A DNA stretch of 64,000 nucleotides from Nectonema munidae (GCA_030549495.1 JAUIRK010000069.1:1-64000), one strand, 5' to 3'; counted from the first letter of the stretch, positions 44,401-56,354 are shown. Numbers and translations are program-made. Notes: generated by a model not told the origin, from the sequence alone.

Positions 44401-47400
44401 AAAATATTTTCATTACATATATCATGCTAGCCGAAGAAACCAATCACGTTATCAAAGACTACTTTTCGAGAATTTATTATCATATTTCAATAAATAGTAT
44501 TGCTTGACAGATTGAAGGAAGAGAGTAACTAGAAAAGCAATTAGCAATCAATGTCTTGCTAATGTTCTTTTATCCAAAGTTTCAGATCTTCAATTAACAT
44601 ACATTTAACGTAATGAATCGTCTCACATATGTGGGTAAAACAGTATTACTAGAAAGAAAAATACTAGCTATAAGATTGGTAGTCTAGAACATTAGCAACA
44701 TTAAGCTTCTCAAGTATAGCTAGGGTAATTATTAGGGATACTAATAGAGCAATTAATAAAATATAGGAAAAATTGAAACAAAAACGCGATTTTGGCGCTC
44801 AAGAGGAGAAATACAGCACCTTCTCTAACTCAGGGTTATTAAAAAGTCAGGCCCGCAAATTTTTTAAGGTATTAATGACTAAATACAATAAAACGTGTAC
44901 ATTATTAAATCAAAATTAAAAAAGGAGTCTTTTGACGCAAAAAAAAGCAATTAATACTAAAGTGAAAACAATAAGAGTTATAAAAAAAGGGTCAATTTCT
45001 TTATGTGGGAGCTCAGTACATCTTTGTTACAATAAAACAATAAAGTTGAAACAGACAACGAAGTCATTACTAATTTAGAAATAACATTACCGAGTTGTGA
45101 AAAAAACGAACACCACACACTCAAATAATAATACATCCGCGTACAAGATTGTCTTCAAATTCTGCCTGCATCCCATACATTTTTTATAGATCCCTGTGGG
45201 TCCACAGCGATCTTCTTGGGAAACCCTGTTCTAAATAATAACTCAAGTCAATTCGAATCTAGTCAAATACGCCTTCTAATAGTCATTATTAAAATGCAAT
45301 CTGAAATAACATTTATTTTCAATTTAAATATTTGACATAAATAATATTCATTCCTTAGAACTTGTCTACTGCATGATTGATATCGATTAAAAAAACTCCA
45401 ACAAAATACTTTTAAACATTCGTCTCTATCTATACCAGGGGCTGGCAAATTGGTCGATATCTACTGGGAGTCGATAAGATAGACAAACTTAGCAAATTGT
45501 GTTATGCTTTTTTTTAACTTTATAGTAGTAATATATCTTCTTTTTCTTTTAAAACATAGCTTAGGACATTGTATAGTATGGGATATATGAAGCTTTTTCT
45601 CTTAATTGTGGGACATTGATTAAAGTTTTTGTGAAACATTTCTATGTGGGGTGGGAGTTGATGTGAAAACAAATGTTCTATGAAGGGGTCGACGGGTAAA
45701 AAAGTTTACCGATTCCTGATCTATACCAAGATACAAGAATGTAAAAGCAAAATAGGTACCATAGTAGCAAGAAACTTGTCAATGTTGCTTAGTTCTGCCA
45801 CTAAATTCTTTTCAGCTCTTTGTTCGCCTTCTTCAGTGGTGGCAGCAAGGTAATGGTTAAATTTCTAAATTAATATAACTAAAACTATTCCATAAAATCA
45901 ATGACAAAACATTTAAATCAGTAGAAAGTCAATAGGCATAATAAAGAGTGTTACAGAGGCGGATTGAAAATATTCGACTGTAAAAATCATACACCGACTT
46001 CAAACAATTAAAAATGTTTAAGCTTAAATCGCTCTTCCGGCTTCTACTAAAGAAGAGGTACTCAATATGCCTATAAAAATGATTTTTTAGTACTTGAAAA
46101 ATTTGACTCGAATTTGTAAATAGAATTTTAATAGACCAATGATGTGTATCCCTTTAAAATCTCGGGCTCCGCTACCTTGATAATAACATTATACAATGAC
46201 AGAATTTAAGCCAATATAAATTCTTTAAATTCAATAAACTAACATTAACATGTCCAAAGTAAGAACATGGCTAGATTTCATCAGTTGGCAAAAAGTAAAG
46301 CATGCTATTACAAATAGAAATATATTACCAGGTCACCCACATTGAGACGTGAGATATGGCAGGCCATGTAAAAATACATAAGTAAAAAGGCATGAATATA
46401 GTATATTTAAAAGAATTCGCAAACTTTCAAGCTGAACGCCCATCATAAGTTTCTTTTTTACTTCACTGGCTGTCACCTATCTTTGAAAGTGTAAAACAAT
46501 ACAGCAAACCATAAGGAAACCGGTTTTCTTTTCTTGAAATTCGTTCAGATAGTGATAGAATGTAGTGAAGTGTTTACTAAATGACTTAATTTCGATTTAA
46601 CACAAATTCCTATGCCAAAAATATATATATAGTAAAAGTTCTTTCTGAAGAAACCTCCTTATTCCGTACATATCAAAAATGAGATCACTTTATTTTGATA
46701 AATATTTTAGTATGAAGTATAATTCTTAATTTTCTTCAATAAAAACACTTCTCTTATAAAGACATTCAGTCACAAACCTGTACATATTTTTCCAAAAAAT
46801 AGCTTTATAAAAGCTTTTTTCTGTATTATATGACGTACAACGTAAAATGAAAAGTGAGATCATCTTTCTCATAAAATTAATTCATTATGCATGATGAATT
46901 TTGTAAATTATTATCGTTATGTCACCTCCTTTAGCAATGGTGGATTTTTTCACTTTTCAAAGCGACGTGCAAAAAATGGCGTAATTTTTTCTTACTTTTT
47001 AAACATTTAAGTTTTCTACAGCTTCAAATTTCGAAAAAGAAATTTTTTCTCTAAAATTTAAAAAAATGTTTTTAAAATCGCATGAAAAAATTAATATTTA
47101 CAGACAGCCAACCAAAATTTATAAATTTATGTTCTAAGATTAGTTTTTTATTATTTGAAGTACATTTAATAAACTACATTTTTAGAATTATATATCGAAA
47201 AATATCTCAAAAAATATTTTGCTAATAAAAAAACTAGAAGAATCTTTTTCTAAAGGAGTATATGTAATTGCCTAGTTTACCTCTCTTGATGTTAAAAGTA
47301 AAGCAATAAAAGTATCCATAGTACCTTAAAAATTTTTTTATACCAAGCATAAATTTCTTTTTTTTGTTTTTATGTTTTTTTTATATTAAATATAAACACC

Positions 47401-48067
47401 GATAAATCTTACTATGTCGAGTCGGGGCCCCTCTATCACATTTCTAATTGGGCCCCGCAATTCCTAGCACTGGCCCTGATAGAGAATCGCCATTTCTCAA
47501 CTTCTAAAAACATTTGACAAACGCAAAAAAAGAAGGTTGAAATAACCAACATTAACCCATTTACGACCAATGTTCCTATTTTGGAACATAAGTAATTCCA
47601 TCTTCGTCTGCTTTTTTCAATGACTTTGAATATAAATCGTCTGCGTTTTTTAGATATCGTCTGCTTTGTTTGGTCTTAAATGGGTTAATAGACGCAACGC
47701 TAAAAAATAAATGCGAACTAGAGCAAATACTTGTTCACACAAAAAGTTAAACAAATAAAATATGAATTACGGAGTAAACATTTTCAATCTTCTTTTTAAC
47801 CGTGTTATTAAGAGCAAAAACCAAAGGATCTGAAAAGTACTCCCTAAGATGATCGAAAATGCGCTCCTCAGGCATCGCAAAGTCGTCATGAAGGAGGATG
47901 GGAGGTTGGCTGTGCGTCAACTCTTTGATCTCTTTCGGATACTGTTTCATGTTGACTGTCGTAACGGTTAGCGCTAATTCATTCACTTTTGACTTTTGGT
48001 ACAAAACCATAAACCACTTGTGACAAAAGATACACGCTCCATTTCGTACACCATCTATCAAAGATGC
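41405..48067 (-). CDS. Clic: Chloride intracellular channel (CLIC) protein, four clear exons
   Basis: The exons are 48067-47771, 45864-45760, 43514-43323 and 41743-41405. All introns are phase 0 with AG acceptors and GT donors, and 310 residues are visible. The first holds the thioredoxin-like domain with the redox motif GACIFC, then LTVTTVNMKQYPKEIKELTH and PPILLHDDFAMPEERIFDHL. The next two give the helical domain with KFNHYLAATTEEGEQ, FLCGDHISLYDCELMPKLQH and FIETCPADQ. The last starts DIIANYRGK and ends in a Ser- and Asn-rich tail of about 90 residues. The match to insect Clic/EXC-4 is close. By family knowledge these are soluble GST-fold proteins that can associate with membranes. The coding start is upstream, and a candidate is at 51430-51465. 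The tail is longer than I expect for the family. Confidence 0.95.
42623..42775 (-). mobile_element. tRNA-derived SINE, copy 4, in the last CLIC intron
   Basis: The reverse strand carries AGGTTGGCTACATACCGGGT, CAAGGTCTTGGGTTCGATCC and the TACCTTTACC tail. It is a full-length copy of the same family as 33959-34107, antisense to the window and in sense with CLIC transcription. The rest of this intron (41744-43322) holds a C run at about 42903-42918 and nothing else recognisable. Confidence 0.85.
44831..45228. mobile_element. hAT-type MITE (CAGGGTT ends) in CLIC intron
   Basis: The left end is CAGGGTTATTAAAAAGTCAG and the right end, reversed, is CAGGGTTTCCCAAGAAGATC. The flanks CTCTAACT (44823-44830) and TTCTAAAT (45229-45236) match at 6 of 8. 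The interior is non-coding. The rest of this intron (43515-44822) is AT-rich without recognisable features. Confidence 0.65.
45436..45718. mobile_element. hAT-type MITE (CAGGGGCTGGCAAA ends) beside CLIC exon 3
   Basis: A perfect 8-bp duplication ATCTATAC (45428-45435 and 45719-45726) brackets ends CAGGGGCTGGCAAATTGGTC and, reversed, CAGGAATCGGTAAACTTTTT with ACCCGTCGACCCC. The 283-bp element ends 33 bp before the CLIC exon 3 donor site at 45758-45759. Confidence 0.9.
45865..47770. other. CLIC intron; hAT MITE fragment and piggyBac-like MITE
   Basis: Besides the MITE at 47556-47684, a right-end fragment of the CAGGGCCGGCC family (TTGGGCCCCGCAATTCCTAG then ACTGGCCCTG) lies at about 47419-47474. 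The remainder is AT-rich without recognisable features. Confidence 0.6.
47556..47684. mobile_element. piggyBac-like MITE, subtype B, intact ends
   Basis: TTAA lies on both sides (47552-47555 and 47685-47688). The ends are CCCATTTACGACC and GGTCTTAAATGGG. The interior has TTCGTCTGC, ATCGTCTGCG and ATATCGTCTGC. Almost identical to 56359-56489. Confidence 0.9.
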
Positions 48068-49513
48068 CTAAAAAGAGTATAAAAGATTAAAAGCAATGCT
48101 AATTAAAACATACTTTGATTTTTAAAGTAAGTATTTTCTTCAGCACAAGAACAATGAAGCAGAAAAAGTTAAGCAATTCATAACACTTGTTTAATAAGGC
48201 AGGAAAAAGGGGAAAAGCAAGAAAAATTCAGCCATCGAGTTTAAACAAAGGGTAGATGAAATAACTACCCCATCAAAATGTTCAACTCATTTGTAAAAAA
48301 AGATAAAATAAATAAAATTCTATCTGAAAAGCAGTTTTTTGGAAATTTGATGACCCCCCCCCCCCCTCCTCTCTACTCTTATGATTTTTATATTATTTTA
48401 TTTTCTCTATACCGAACTTCAAAGCATAGGAAAAAACATAGGGGGTGGGGAGTGAAAATTAAATAAAGACTAAAAATCAATTAACTTAAAGCGAAAACAC
48501 ATCGTGGAATTAATGAAGCCTGAAAATGGGAGGAGATAAAATGTTTTATATTATGAATAAAAATAGGGGCGCAATTTTTTTTAAATAACTTTAACTGTCA
48601 AAAATTTTGGATGATTGATGTATCCATTTTTTTAAAGAAGTTATATATATAAATATAATTCTTAAAATGTATACCAGGATGAAATTATTGTTATAGTTGG
48701 ACAAGTTAAAAGTCAATAAAGTCAACTTTTGTTTTCTCATAGAACAACTTATTCTAAAACAGGTTATTTTTTATTTTATAAAGTTTGTGTAAAACAAGTT
48801 GTTCAAGTTATTAGGTCAACTTTTTAATCGTGCATTTTTTATAAAGATTTTAGAAATGATCAAAGAGCCAATTTTTACCAACTTCAAAATGGCTTTTATA
48901 TATCAAAATTTCACAAATCATAAAATTTTTATATAGAGGAAACATTTTTTGATATTCTCCCATGTGGAACATAAATTTATGCATCTAATTGATGATCTCA
49001 TCAAAGAGCTGGAAAAAAAAAACTTATGTGTACTTTTAAATGATGCGGCAAAGTAAGACATTTGAGCGGGTAAATTACTCAAAGTGCTCTAACATTAGTC
49101 TCTATACCCAAGAATATTTCCTGTGTTTTGTTTTACACATTTTTTGCACCACTACCACGGTTTTGAACCAAAATTTAGAAAAAGATTTTATTCTTTTTTT
49201 CAAACATAATATTAATAATAATTAAGTTTTTAAGTTAACTTTGTATTGCCCCTAATTATATAAAGGCGTTTTACTGGTACAGTGAAGTAGAAATTATAAA
49301 TAAACAGTTAAGAGCTAAAACTCCGTGCTAGGCTAAAATGCCGGCCCATGCTCACCCCTCGATTGTCCACCTAGAAACAAAATACTATAAAGTATAATAA
49401 ATATCCGTACTCCACCACAGGTGCTGATCCTTCCAATATTAGAAATGAAACAGCACAATGAAGACTGAACATTACAGCTCATAAAGGAAACGTGTAGTTC
49501 TTCACGCTTACAT
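48068..49513. other. Upstream of CLIC exon 2; no gene recognised
   Basis: A C run near 48354-48367 followed by CTACTCTTATGATTTT resembles part of the MITE at 50577-50983. Otherwise AT-rich. If the candidate first exon is right, this is CLIC intron 1. Confidence 0.4.
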
Positions 49514-49895
49514 CAGCGTTTACCAAACTTTTCTTATCCAAAGACCCCTGAAAGACATTTTTAAGGGAAACGCCCCTTACTCATAAAATATATTCTCTTC
49601 AGAATAAAAAATGTATACTTCCATGTGTGATCCTTAAGTTTGGTGTTTATCTCAAATTTAAATGTTCTATTTCATATTAGTGAAAATAATTCTAATGGCA
49701 TCACTCTCATATTATCTATATTACTCACACTTCCAATCCTATCCAATCTGTGGGAAAGAATAAAAGTATTTTAACCACTTCTAAATAGTGAGAAGAAAAT
49801 TAAACTTTTTTTTAATACTAAAATTTATAGCTAATCATAAAAATTTCAAAAGGGTCCCCTGGAGCTATGATATCCCCTAGTTTTGAGAACCACTG
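49514..49895. mobile_element. hAT-type MITE, decayed
   Basis: The left end is CAGCGTTTACCAAACTTTTC and the right end, reversed, is CAGTGGTTCTCAAAACTAGG. The subterminal parts share AGACCCCTG/GGGTCCCCTG-like blocks. No target duplication is preserved, so it is older than most MITEs here. The stretch 49896-50568 after it has no recognisable feature. Confidence 0.6.
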
Positions 49896-50576
49896 ATTTT
49901 TATCCTTATTATGGGTATGGAAATGAGCCTTATATACGCAAGTATGCATGGTGTTTGTGTATTAAAAATTCTCGGTAAGAGTAAACAAAGGCATGCATGT
50001 AAGTGTATACTCGTAGAAAAATAATAACGATGGATGCAAAATCTAGAGGCAGGCATAATTAAAATTTTAATTACAAAATTCTCAAAGATTATAAAGTACC
50101 TCTGAGAAAAAAAGGAATGAAAATATACTTCAAGATTAAAAAAATTACAAACCTTGAAGCAAAGGTCAAGCGAAGTACCAAGATTACAACCTCATGAAAT
50201 ATGATGGCTAAAGTCATATCTTCAAATATTTATGTGAAATATGACGATGTTGAAAGTTAGAGAAGTGTAGGATATAAAAGGCTGAACTAAAATTTAATTA
50301 CCTTTAAACTACTTCTTCGATTGCTTTAAGCTTTAAGCACCTGATTTTAAAAAGTTTTTAGAAGAGATCCTCCTCATTGGCATAAAAAGAAAATTCAGGG
50401 CAAGGATACGGATTTTGATTAATTTTTGAGGGGCCAGTATTTTTAGAAGAATTTAAAATAATTCATAATCGCGCGTCTTCTACAAGTTCATAAACTAACA
50501 AAATACTAAGCCGTATAGACAGAAGTTTGTAGAAATGTATTAGCAAGGTAGTGAGTGAATGAGCATGCCTTAAAAG

Positions 50577-50983
50577 CAAGGCCGTATCAAGGGGGAGGGG
50601 GGGGGGGGGGGGGGGGGGGGGGGCCACCCCCCCCCCGCCCCTGGGGGTCATTTCCTTTTCCTCACTATGGGGCAAGCAGGCCCCCCCCCCCCCCCCTACT
50701 CTTCTTTTTTATGATTTTGAAGTTCTCGATTATGTTGATTTTGACGAAGTCATCGATAGTTTTGCTGCTGCTAAAACACGAAAATTGAACATCTAATGGA
50801 GACTGTCTTCGACTCAGTCATGTATCTGAATTATGTGGCTTAATAAAAATGTTAGCATTTTTTTTCTAATTCACTTTTTAAGCCAGAATGGCGTGGGGAT
50901 GAGTGAGAAAATAAAGAGTAAGGGGTAAGGGGCTGCATTCAGGACCTTTGCCCTGGGCGCCACGATCCCCTGATACGGCCCTG
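50577..50983. mobile_element. hAT-type MITE with very long G and C runs
   Basis: A perfect target duplication CTTAAAAG (50569-50576 and 50984-50991) brackets ends CAAGGCCGTATCAAGGGG and, reversed, CAGGGCCGTATCAGGGGATC. Inside lie a G run at 50591-50623 (one A at 50596), a short C run at 50627-50636 and another C run at 50681-50696. The apparent Gly/Pro frames across the runs are not genes. Confidence 0.88.
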
Positions 50984-50991
50984 CTTAAAAG

Positions 50992-51411
50992 TCATTTACG
51001 GGTTCTAAGATCTTTCAAATAGGGGGGAGATTCCAAACAAGAGTCAAATCACCCCAAGAACATTTTAAAGCAAAAGCTTATATTATTGTATGGTTGCATG
51101 AACTTGTCGCATTTCCAAAAGACAATAAAATTTTGTATCAAGATTTAAATAAGATACATTTTCTTTCCTAAAGAAGAAGATAAAATGATCAGCGAAAATA
51201 AAATTGAAAACATTGCTAATGTTATTGGAAATTTTTGCATTAAGTAAACTTTAAAAATAACAAAAACAGTTTCGCTCAATTATAAATAATATTTCAATAT
51301 AGCACGGTAGTTTGCATTTTTGTCATGAATTCCTAAAGACACTACAGAGTCACTAACGACTACTTTTCTTACGCCTGATCTATATTTTCTGCAATTAATA
51401 GGTAAAAAAAT
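50992..51411. other. No recognisable feature
   Basis: AT-rich sequence leading into the 669-bp duplication. Confidence 0.35.
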
Positions 51412-51429
51412 TTTTTTGAATGTAAACGC

Positions 51430-51465
51430 CTTGACAAGGACGGCATCCTTTCCACTAGATGCCAT
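51430..51465 (-). CDS. Clic: Candidate first coding exon of CLIC (unit 1)
   Basis: ATG at 51465 opens MASSGKDAVLVK. CLIC proteins usually begin with a short polar leader ending in a strand such as ELIIK or ELFVK directly before A-S/G, and the next known exon starts ASLIDGVRNGACIFC in phase 0, so the fit is good. The difficulty is the donor: the base pair after AAG is GC, not GT (AAG|GCGTTT), and a GT lies 6 bp earlier. A GC-AG intron, the earlier donor, or chance are all possible. Confidence 0.33.
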
Positions 51466-51799
51466 CACTAAATTCTAGTAATAAGAAAAGGAATAAAGGT
51501 GATATCAAATATAGAAATGAAATATTTTAATTTGCTTTCTCGTTCTTTTATTTGATGAAACCAAGAAATTTGCTTGAGGCAAAATATTTTCAAATGGAGT
51601 ATTTGAAATTCTATCAAAATGTGTGATAAGGTATATACTGTATATGGATATTAGGTAGATGTTAGAGAAGCAGCAGAACATAAAGTTATCAAAAATAGGT
51701 ATATAGCTGGAGAAAAATGAATAATTATATATAGCTGATGGAGGCAGGAAAGCTTATCGGTTCAAGAACTCAAACATCGAGATTACTCCCCTCCCCAAC

Positions 51800-52008
51800 C
51801 AGTGGCGTACCTATCTTTAATGCGGCACAAAGCAGATGCTGATTTTGGCGCCCTTTAAAATTTCAAATGACACATTGGAATAAAAAGTGTAGCAAAGCAT
51901 TATTCCATTACTATTTAAGTCTAAAATATCTCGATCAAATTTTATTGATGATATATTAATATAAATAAATTGTAGGCGCGCAGCCGACCGTATCTTGGTA
52001 CGCCACTG
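51800..52008. mobile_element. hAT-type MITE (CAGTGGCGTACC ends), unit 1
   Basis: The ends are CAGTGGCGTACCTATCTTTA and, reversed, CAGTGGCGTACCAAGATACG. The flanks TCCCCAAC (51792-51799) and ACCCCAAC (52009-52016) match at 7 of 8. It was present before the tandem duplication. Confidence 0.87.
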
Positions 52009-52098
52009 ACCCCAACTCAGATATTCTGACACATTTCACGCTTTATTGGCATACAAAGAATAACTAAAAGATTTTAGACATTTTTTGAATGTAAACGC

Positions 52099-52134
52099 CT
52101 TGACAAGGACGGCATCCTTTCCACTAGATGCCAT
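52099..52134 (-). CDS. Clic: Candidate first coding exon of CLIC (unit 2 copy)
   Basis: Identical duplicate of 51430-51465, offset by 669 bp. If the exon is real, the gene has two equivalent first exons and two promoter copies. The same doubt about the GC donor applies. Confidence 0.28.
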
Positions 52135-52468
52135 CACTAAATTCTAGTAATAAGAAAAGGAATAAAGGTGATATCAAATATAGAAATGAAATATTTTAAT
52201 TTGCTTTCTCGTTCTTTCATTTGATGAAACCGAGAAATTTGCTTGAGGCAAAATATTTTCAAATGGAGTATTTGAAATTCTATCAAAATGTGTGATAAGG
52301 TATATACTGTATATGGATATTAGGTAGATGTTAGAGAAGCAGCAGAACATAAAGTTATCAAAAATAGGTATATAGCTGGAGAAAAATGAATAATTATATA
52401 TAGCTGATGGAGACAGGAAAGCTTACCGGTTCAAGAACTCAAACATCGAGATTACTCCCCTCCCCAAC

Positions 52469-52677
52469 CAGTGGCGTACCTATCTTTAATGCGGCACAAA
52501 GCAGATGCTGATTTTGGCGCCCTTTAAAATTTCAAATGACACATTGGAATAAAAAGTGTAGCAAAGCATTATTCCATTACTATTTAAGTCTAAAATATCT
52601 CGATCAAATTTTATTGATGATATATTAATATAAATAAATTGTAGGCGCGCAGCCGACCGTATCTTGGTACGCCACTG
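52469..52677. mobile_element. hAT-type MITE (CAGTGGCGTACC ends), unit 2
   Basis: Copied with the tandem duplication, not an independent insertion: the flanks and interior match unit 1. Confidence 0.87.
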
Positions 52678-52749
52678 ACCCCAACTCAGATATTCTGACA
52701 CATTTCACGCTTTATTGGCATACAAAGAATAACTAAAAGATTTTAGACA

Positions 52750-53798
52750 TATTATCATCTGCAATAATAGTTATCTTTCTCAAAAATGCGATGCAAAATT
52801 TTCAAAAAGGTTCTTCTTTTACAGAGCTTTCAATTAAATCGCTCTCTCTACTATTCTACAAAACTTTCGTTTTCTCAAAAATTCCAATCTTCTTTTCAAA
52901 ACTTTTTGTTAAAAAAAACTTGGCACGAAATGTTTTGCAACGAAAATATGTATACGTTATAATATATAGGCAACTCTTAGTATATGTACACTTAGATATG
53001 CTACATACACATAGTGTATGTATGTGTGTGTGTGTGTGATAGAGAACGGGATTTATCCTCCCTTTTCATAATAAAGTATAAAAAGATGAAAATTAGTATT
53101 CAACCAAGGAAGTTAATAATATGGAGGAAAGGAAACGAGAAAGCACATGATATATGAGAGATAGCAAGAAAAAGGATGTATATGCTATGCAAAAATAATA
53201 TATATACATATATATCATCATCCCATAGTAAAGGGCCAAGAACAAGCTTCGACATATGCACATACACACAGACAAATATAAAAAGTATATTATTTTTATT
53301 ATTATATGAACAGAATTTTAATATTAAGATTCCAAAAAGTGAATTGATGCTTTGAAGCAAGGTCAGGAACTATATTTCACTACGCATTAGATTTTTGATA
53401 AATTGGCTAAGCCAAACTTAAACCAATTTCAGTGTGAATTTGAAACAACTACTCACTCCCTTTATTATTATTATTATCATTATTATCGATCTACCAGAGT
53501 GATGTATCTTCATTATGATCTTTGAATAACTTTTGAAATATAGAATTTAGTTGGAAACTACAATTTGAAAATATAAATGTATAAAAAAATGGCGAAACGG
53601 TATTCAACTTTCTGATACTCACAAAAGGGACACCAAATTCATATTTAATATAAAAATTTCATAATAAAATTTTTGTTTATAAAATGTCCTTTGTTCTCGG
53701 TCACAATAAAGTATGACCGGGGTTACAACTACAACCTCTTAGTTCGAGTACAGCATGAAACCAATTACTAAATGTTCAAACTCAATAACCCTGGGAAT
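52750..53798. other. No gene; short microsatellites
   Basis: TGTATGTATG followed by a TG run sits at about 53018-53038, and a short ATT/TTA run at about 53461-53486. Otherwise AT-rich. Confidence 0.5.
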
Positions 53799-53952
53799 TA
53801 AGGTAAAGGAAGCGTGGGGTGTTTTCATAAAAAAGGCACAATTACGTCGCTTGTATCGAACTATGAGGAAAATAAGTTTGATGCAGCATCGAACACAAGA
53901 CCTTTAATTATAGAATCCAGCTTCTAATCAACCCTACTCACGCTCCCTTTAA
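53799..53952 (-). mobile_element. tRNA-derived SINE, copy 5, diverged
   Basis: The reverse strand shows the SINE body GTTCGATACAAGCGACGTAA and head AGGGTTGATTAGAAGCTGGA with the B box decayed (TGTGTTCGATGCTGC). It is older than the other copies. Confidence 0.75.
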
Positions 53953-54297
53953 ATAAGATTATATATATATAATTTTAGATATAAAATGAATTTTGTTTGG
54001 ATGTCATTTACTTTTCAAACAGTTTTACCTTATACATTATGCAATAAACTAATCGTGAAGAAGGAATCTGAATAAAAAATAAAACCAGATCTAAATTCTC
54101 AAATTGTGTATAGTGACAAAATAACAGACAGTTTTATTCCAAAATTTTATTTATATTCTTGTTGTATACTAAAATTGAATACTTCACGATTGCAGTACAA
54201 AATGAGATATTTATGGACAAATTTGTCGATTCTGATGCAAATTTCTATATATATAAAAAAAGATGAGGGTCCTTTCATTCTTTTCATGCCCAATAAA
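53953..54297. other. No recognisable feature
   Basis: AT-rich, without coding signature. Confidence 0.35.
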
Positions 54298-54301
54298 TTA
54301 A

Positions 54302-54389
54302 GGTGTAAACGAGCAGAATAATCAAACGATATCTAGTGTAAGAAGATTTGTATTAAAAAGCATTAATAAACGCAGACGATTTTATTTCT
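54302..54389. mobile_element. piggyBac-like MITE, subtype A, truncated
   Basis: TTAA at 54298-54301 is followed by the reverse orientation of the subtype A interior: GCAGAATAATCAAACGATAT, TTTGTATTAAAAAGCATTAA and CGCAGACGATTTTATTT. The far end is missing. Confidence 0.7.
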
Positions 54390-56354
54390 CAAAAGTTCTC
54401 TTTAATTTCTCTATACATGGAGAAAGAAACTCGATAGAACAACTCTCATATAGATTCTCTGCATCCAGCGTATTTCTATTTCGTGATAATAATCTAATCT
54501 TTTTGTGTACTTTTTATCTTCATGCAAAAACTATCAAAAATTTTGGGAAAAATAATCAAAAAAAAAAGTCAACGAAAATTTCTCATTTTAGGGGTTCGGA
54601 CAAAAGCCCCCCCCCCCCTCTCAAAATGAGAAAGGGGACAGAACCCCCTGTCTTTTAAAAACAAAAACTTGATTTTAATATTAGAGTTTGTATTAACACA
54701 AGCCATAAATTTGATTTTAATATTAGAGTAATACAAAAACTTTTATAATAATTAGTGTTAACAAAACACAAAAAAGACGCGAACAGACAAAAGCATTACC
54801 TGACAAAATCCCTCCCTTCAGAATGAGATAGAGGAAAAAACCCCTTTATAGATAACCGGTGAAAATAAAGTGATAAATCTTATTATAAAAAATAATCCAA
54901 TAGTGGAGTGAAACAAAGCAGCGACACTAAACGACGTCAGGATTTTTTTTGCCTATTTCAAAAAAACACTCTCATCAACTTCGGTTTTGTTTTTTGTCAA
55001 CGCCACCATGAAAAAAATGATGTCCAACGATGGAAATGCGGATTAACCAGAAAATGACTCCACATCTTAAAAAAGATTGAGAGCGCCATATAGACAGTTG
55101 TACGCTCTTTAACGACATGAAAAAATAAGAAACGTATTTATATTGTATAAAATTGTGGATACAATAGTAAATCACTGTATATACTATAATGTATGTATGT
55201 GTATGTATATATATCAAGGTAGTTAAAAGGATGTAAATTGTAAAGTTCTTAATGCAAAGGTTTTAATCTTGACCGAGTTGCATTATTTAATTGGGGTGTG
55301 TAATATGGAAAGGAGGATGGCAGTAGTAGGAAAGAAAGTATGATGAAAAGGCTTATATGAATTAAAGGAGACAAACAGGGTGGAATACAATAGAAACTAT
55401 GGGTGTAAAACAATGCACCTACGTATACAAATATCACAAGAAAGGAGATGATACATCAACACGTTATGCGTATAATGAAATGGGCGAATCGATTTATAAC
55501 TGAAAGGTGTTTTCTTGGCATCAATCACTTTGTATTGTCATAAACTACTACTTTAGTTTCGTCTCAAGAGGTGCAACCTGCCTCTTTCTCTCAACTCTTT
55601 GAGTGTGCTGTGATTGTTTTAGCTCCAATTCTTTGTTCTTTATTTATACTTTATATGGTATGCAAAGAAGAAATGCCTGAACTGTGTGACATCAAAACTT
55701 CTCTAGAACTATGAGATAAAAAGAGTTACAAGAAATTGTATAAAAAGGCCTGTATTTTGGGCCTGAAAGTAATCACGCCAAGAAGCTTGACACCAGCCAT
55801 TCACAAGTCAACACGTTCACCTCCTATAAAAAGTGAATGTTATGTCGAGATTAGGGATGTCAAAGGGCGACCTTCTTGTCTGAGACATAATTTTCTATTT
55901 TAACAACTGTCCAAAGCCCAACCGTCAATAACTGGCGTCAAATGTGAAGTCAATCTTATAGAACATAAATAGAAGGGTCTTCAAAAATTATATTTTATAC
56001 AAATAGAATGGCTTTGCAATTTACTCATGTAAATGTCCGTCTGAAGAAGCACGTTGTTTTCTATGCATTGCGTATGAATCGTATAAGGAGTTTGAACAGG
56101 TGAAAGTTAGTGTAAAGAAACATGCAAAAGTGAATCAGAATAATCTGCATTCATTATCCAAAACATGAGGTCCTTCCGTTAGCAAACATCTGAAAATTTT
56201 TTCATAACTTTAAAGTCAAAAGGAGTGTGCTATGGAATGAATTGTATGGAACAATCTTTGTACCTGTAAAATAGTGGACCCATTAACTTCACACGGTTTT
56301 AGATTTAACTTGAAAACCCGTGTCCCATTTGATATCCTTTGGTTACCTACAATA
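54390..56354. other. About 2 kb without recognisable genes
   Basis: A C run lies at 54607-54619, and TTGATTTTAATATTAGAGT occurs twice (about 54670 and 54713). No coding signature is seen. Confidence 0.4.

Larger units (their letters stand above)
51412..52080. repeat. 669-bp tandem duplication, unit 1
   Basis: Bases 51412-52080 recur at 52081-52749 with about four substitutions seen by eye (around 99.4% identity), so the event is recent. The unit contains a candidate CLIC first exon, about 330 bp upstream of it, and a hAT MITE with its target duplications. Confidence 0.95.
52081..52749. repeat. 669-bp tandem duplication, unit 2
   Basis: Direct repeat of 51412-52080. The junction reads TTTTAGACA|TTTTTTGAATG. 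No microhomology longer than a few bases is visible at the breakpoints. Confidence 0.95.

Noticed and set aside
50463-50788. Gly- and Pro-rich open frames on both strands
   Set aside because: They are made by homopolymer G and C runs inside a hAT MITE.
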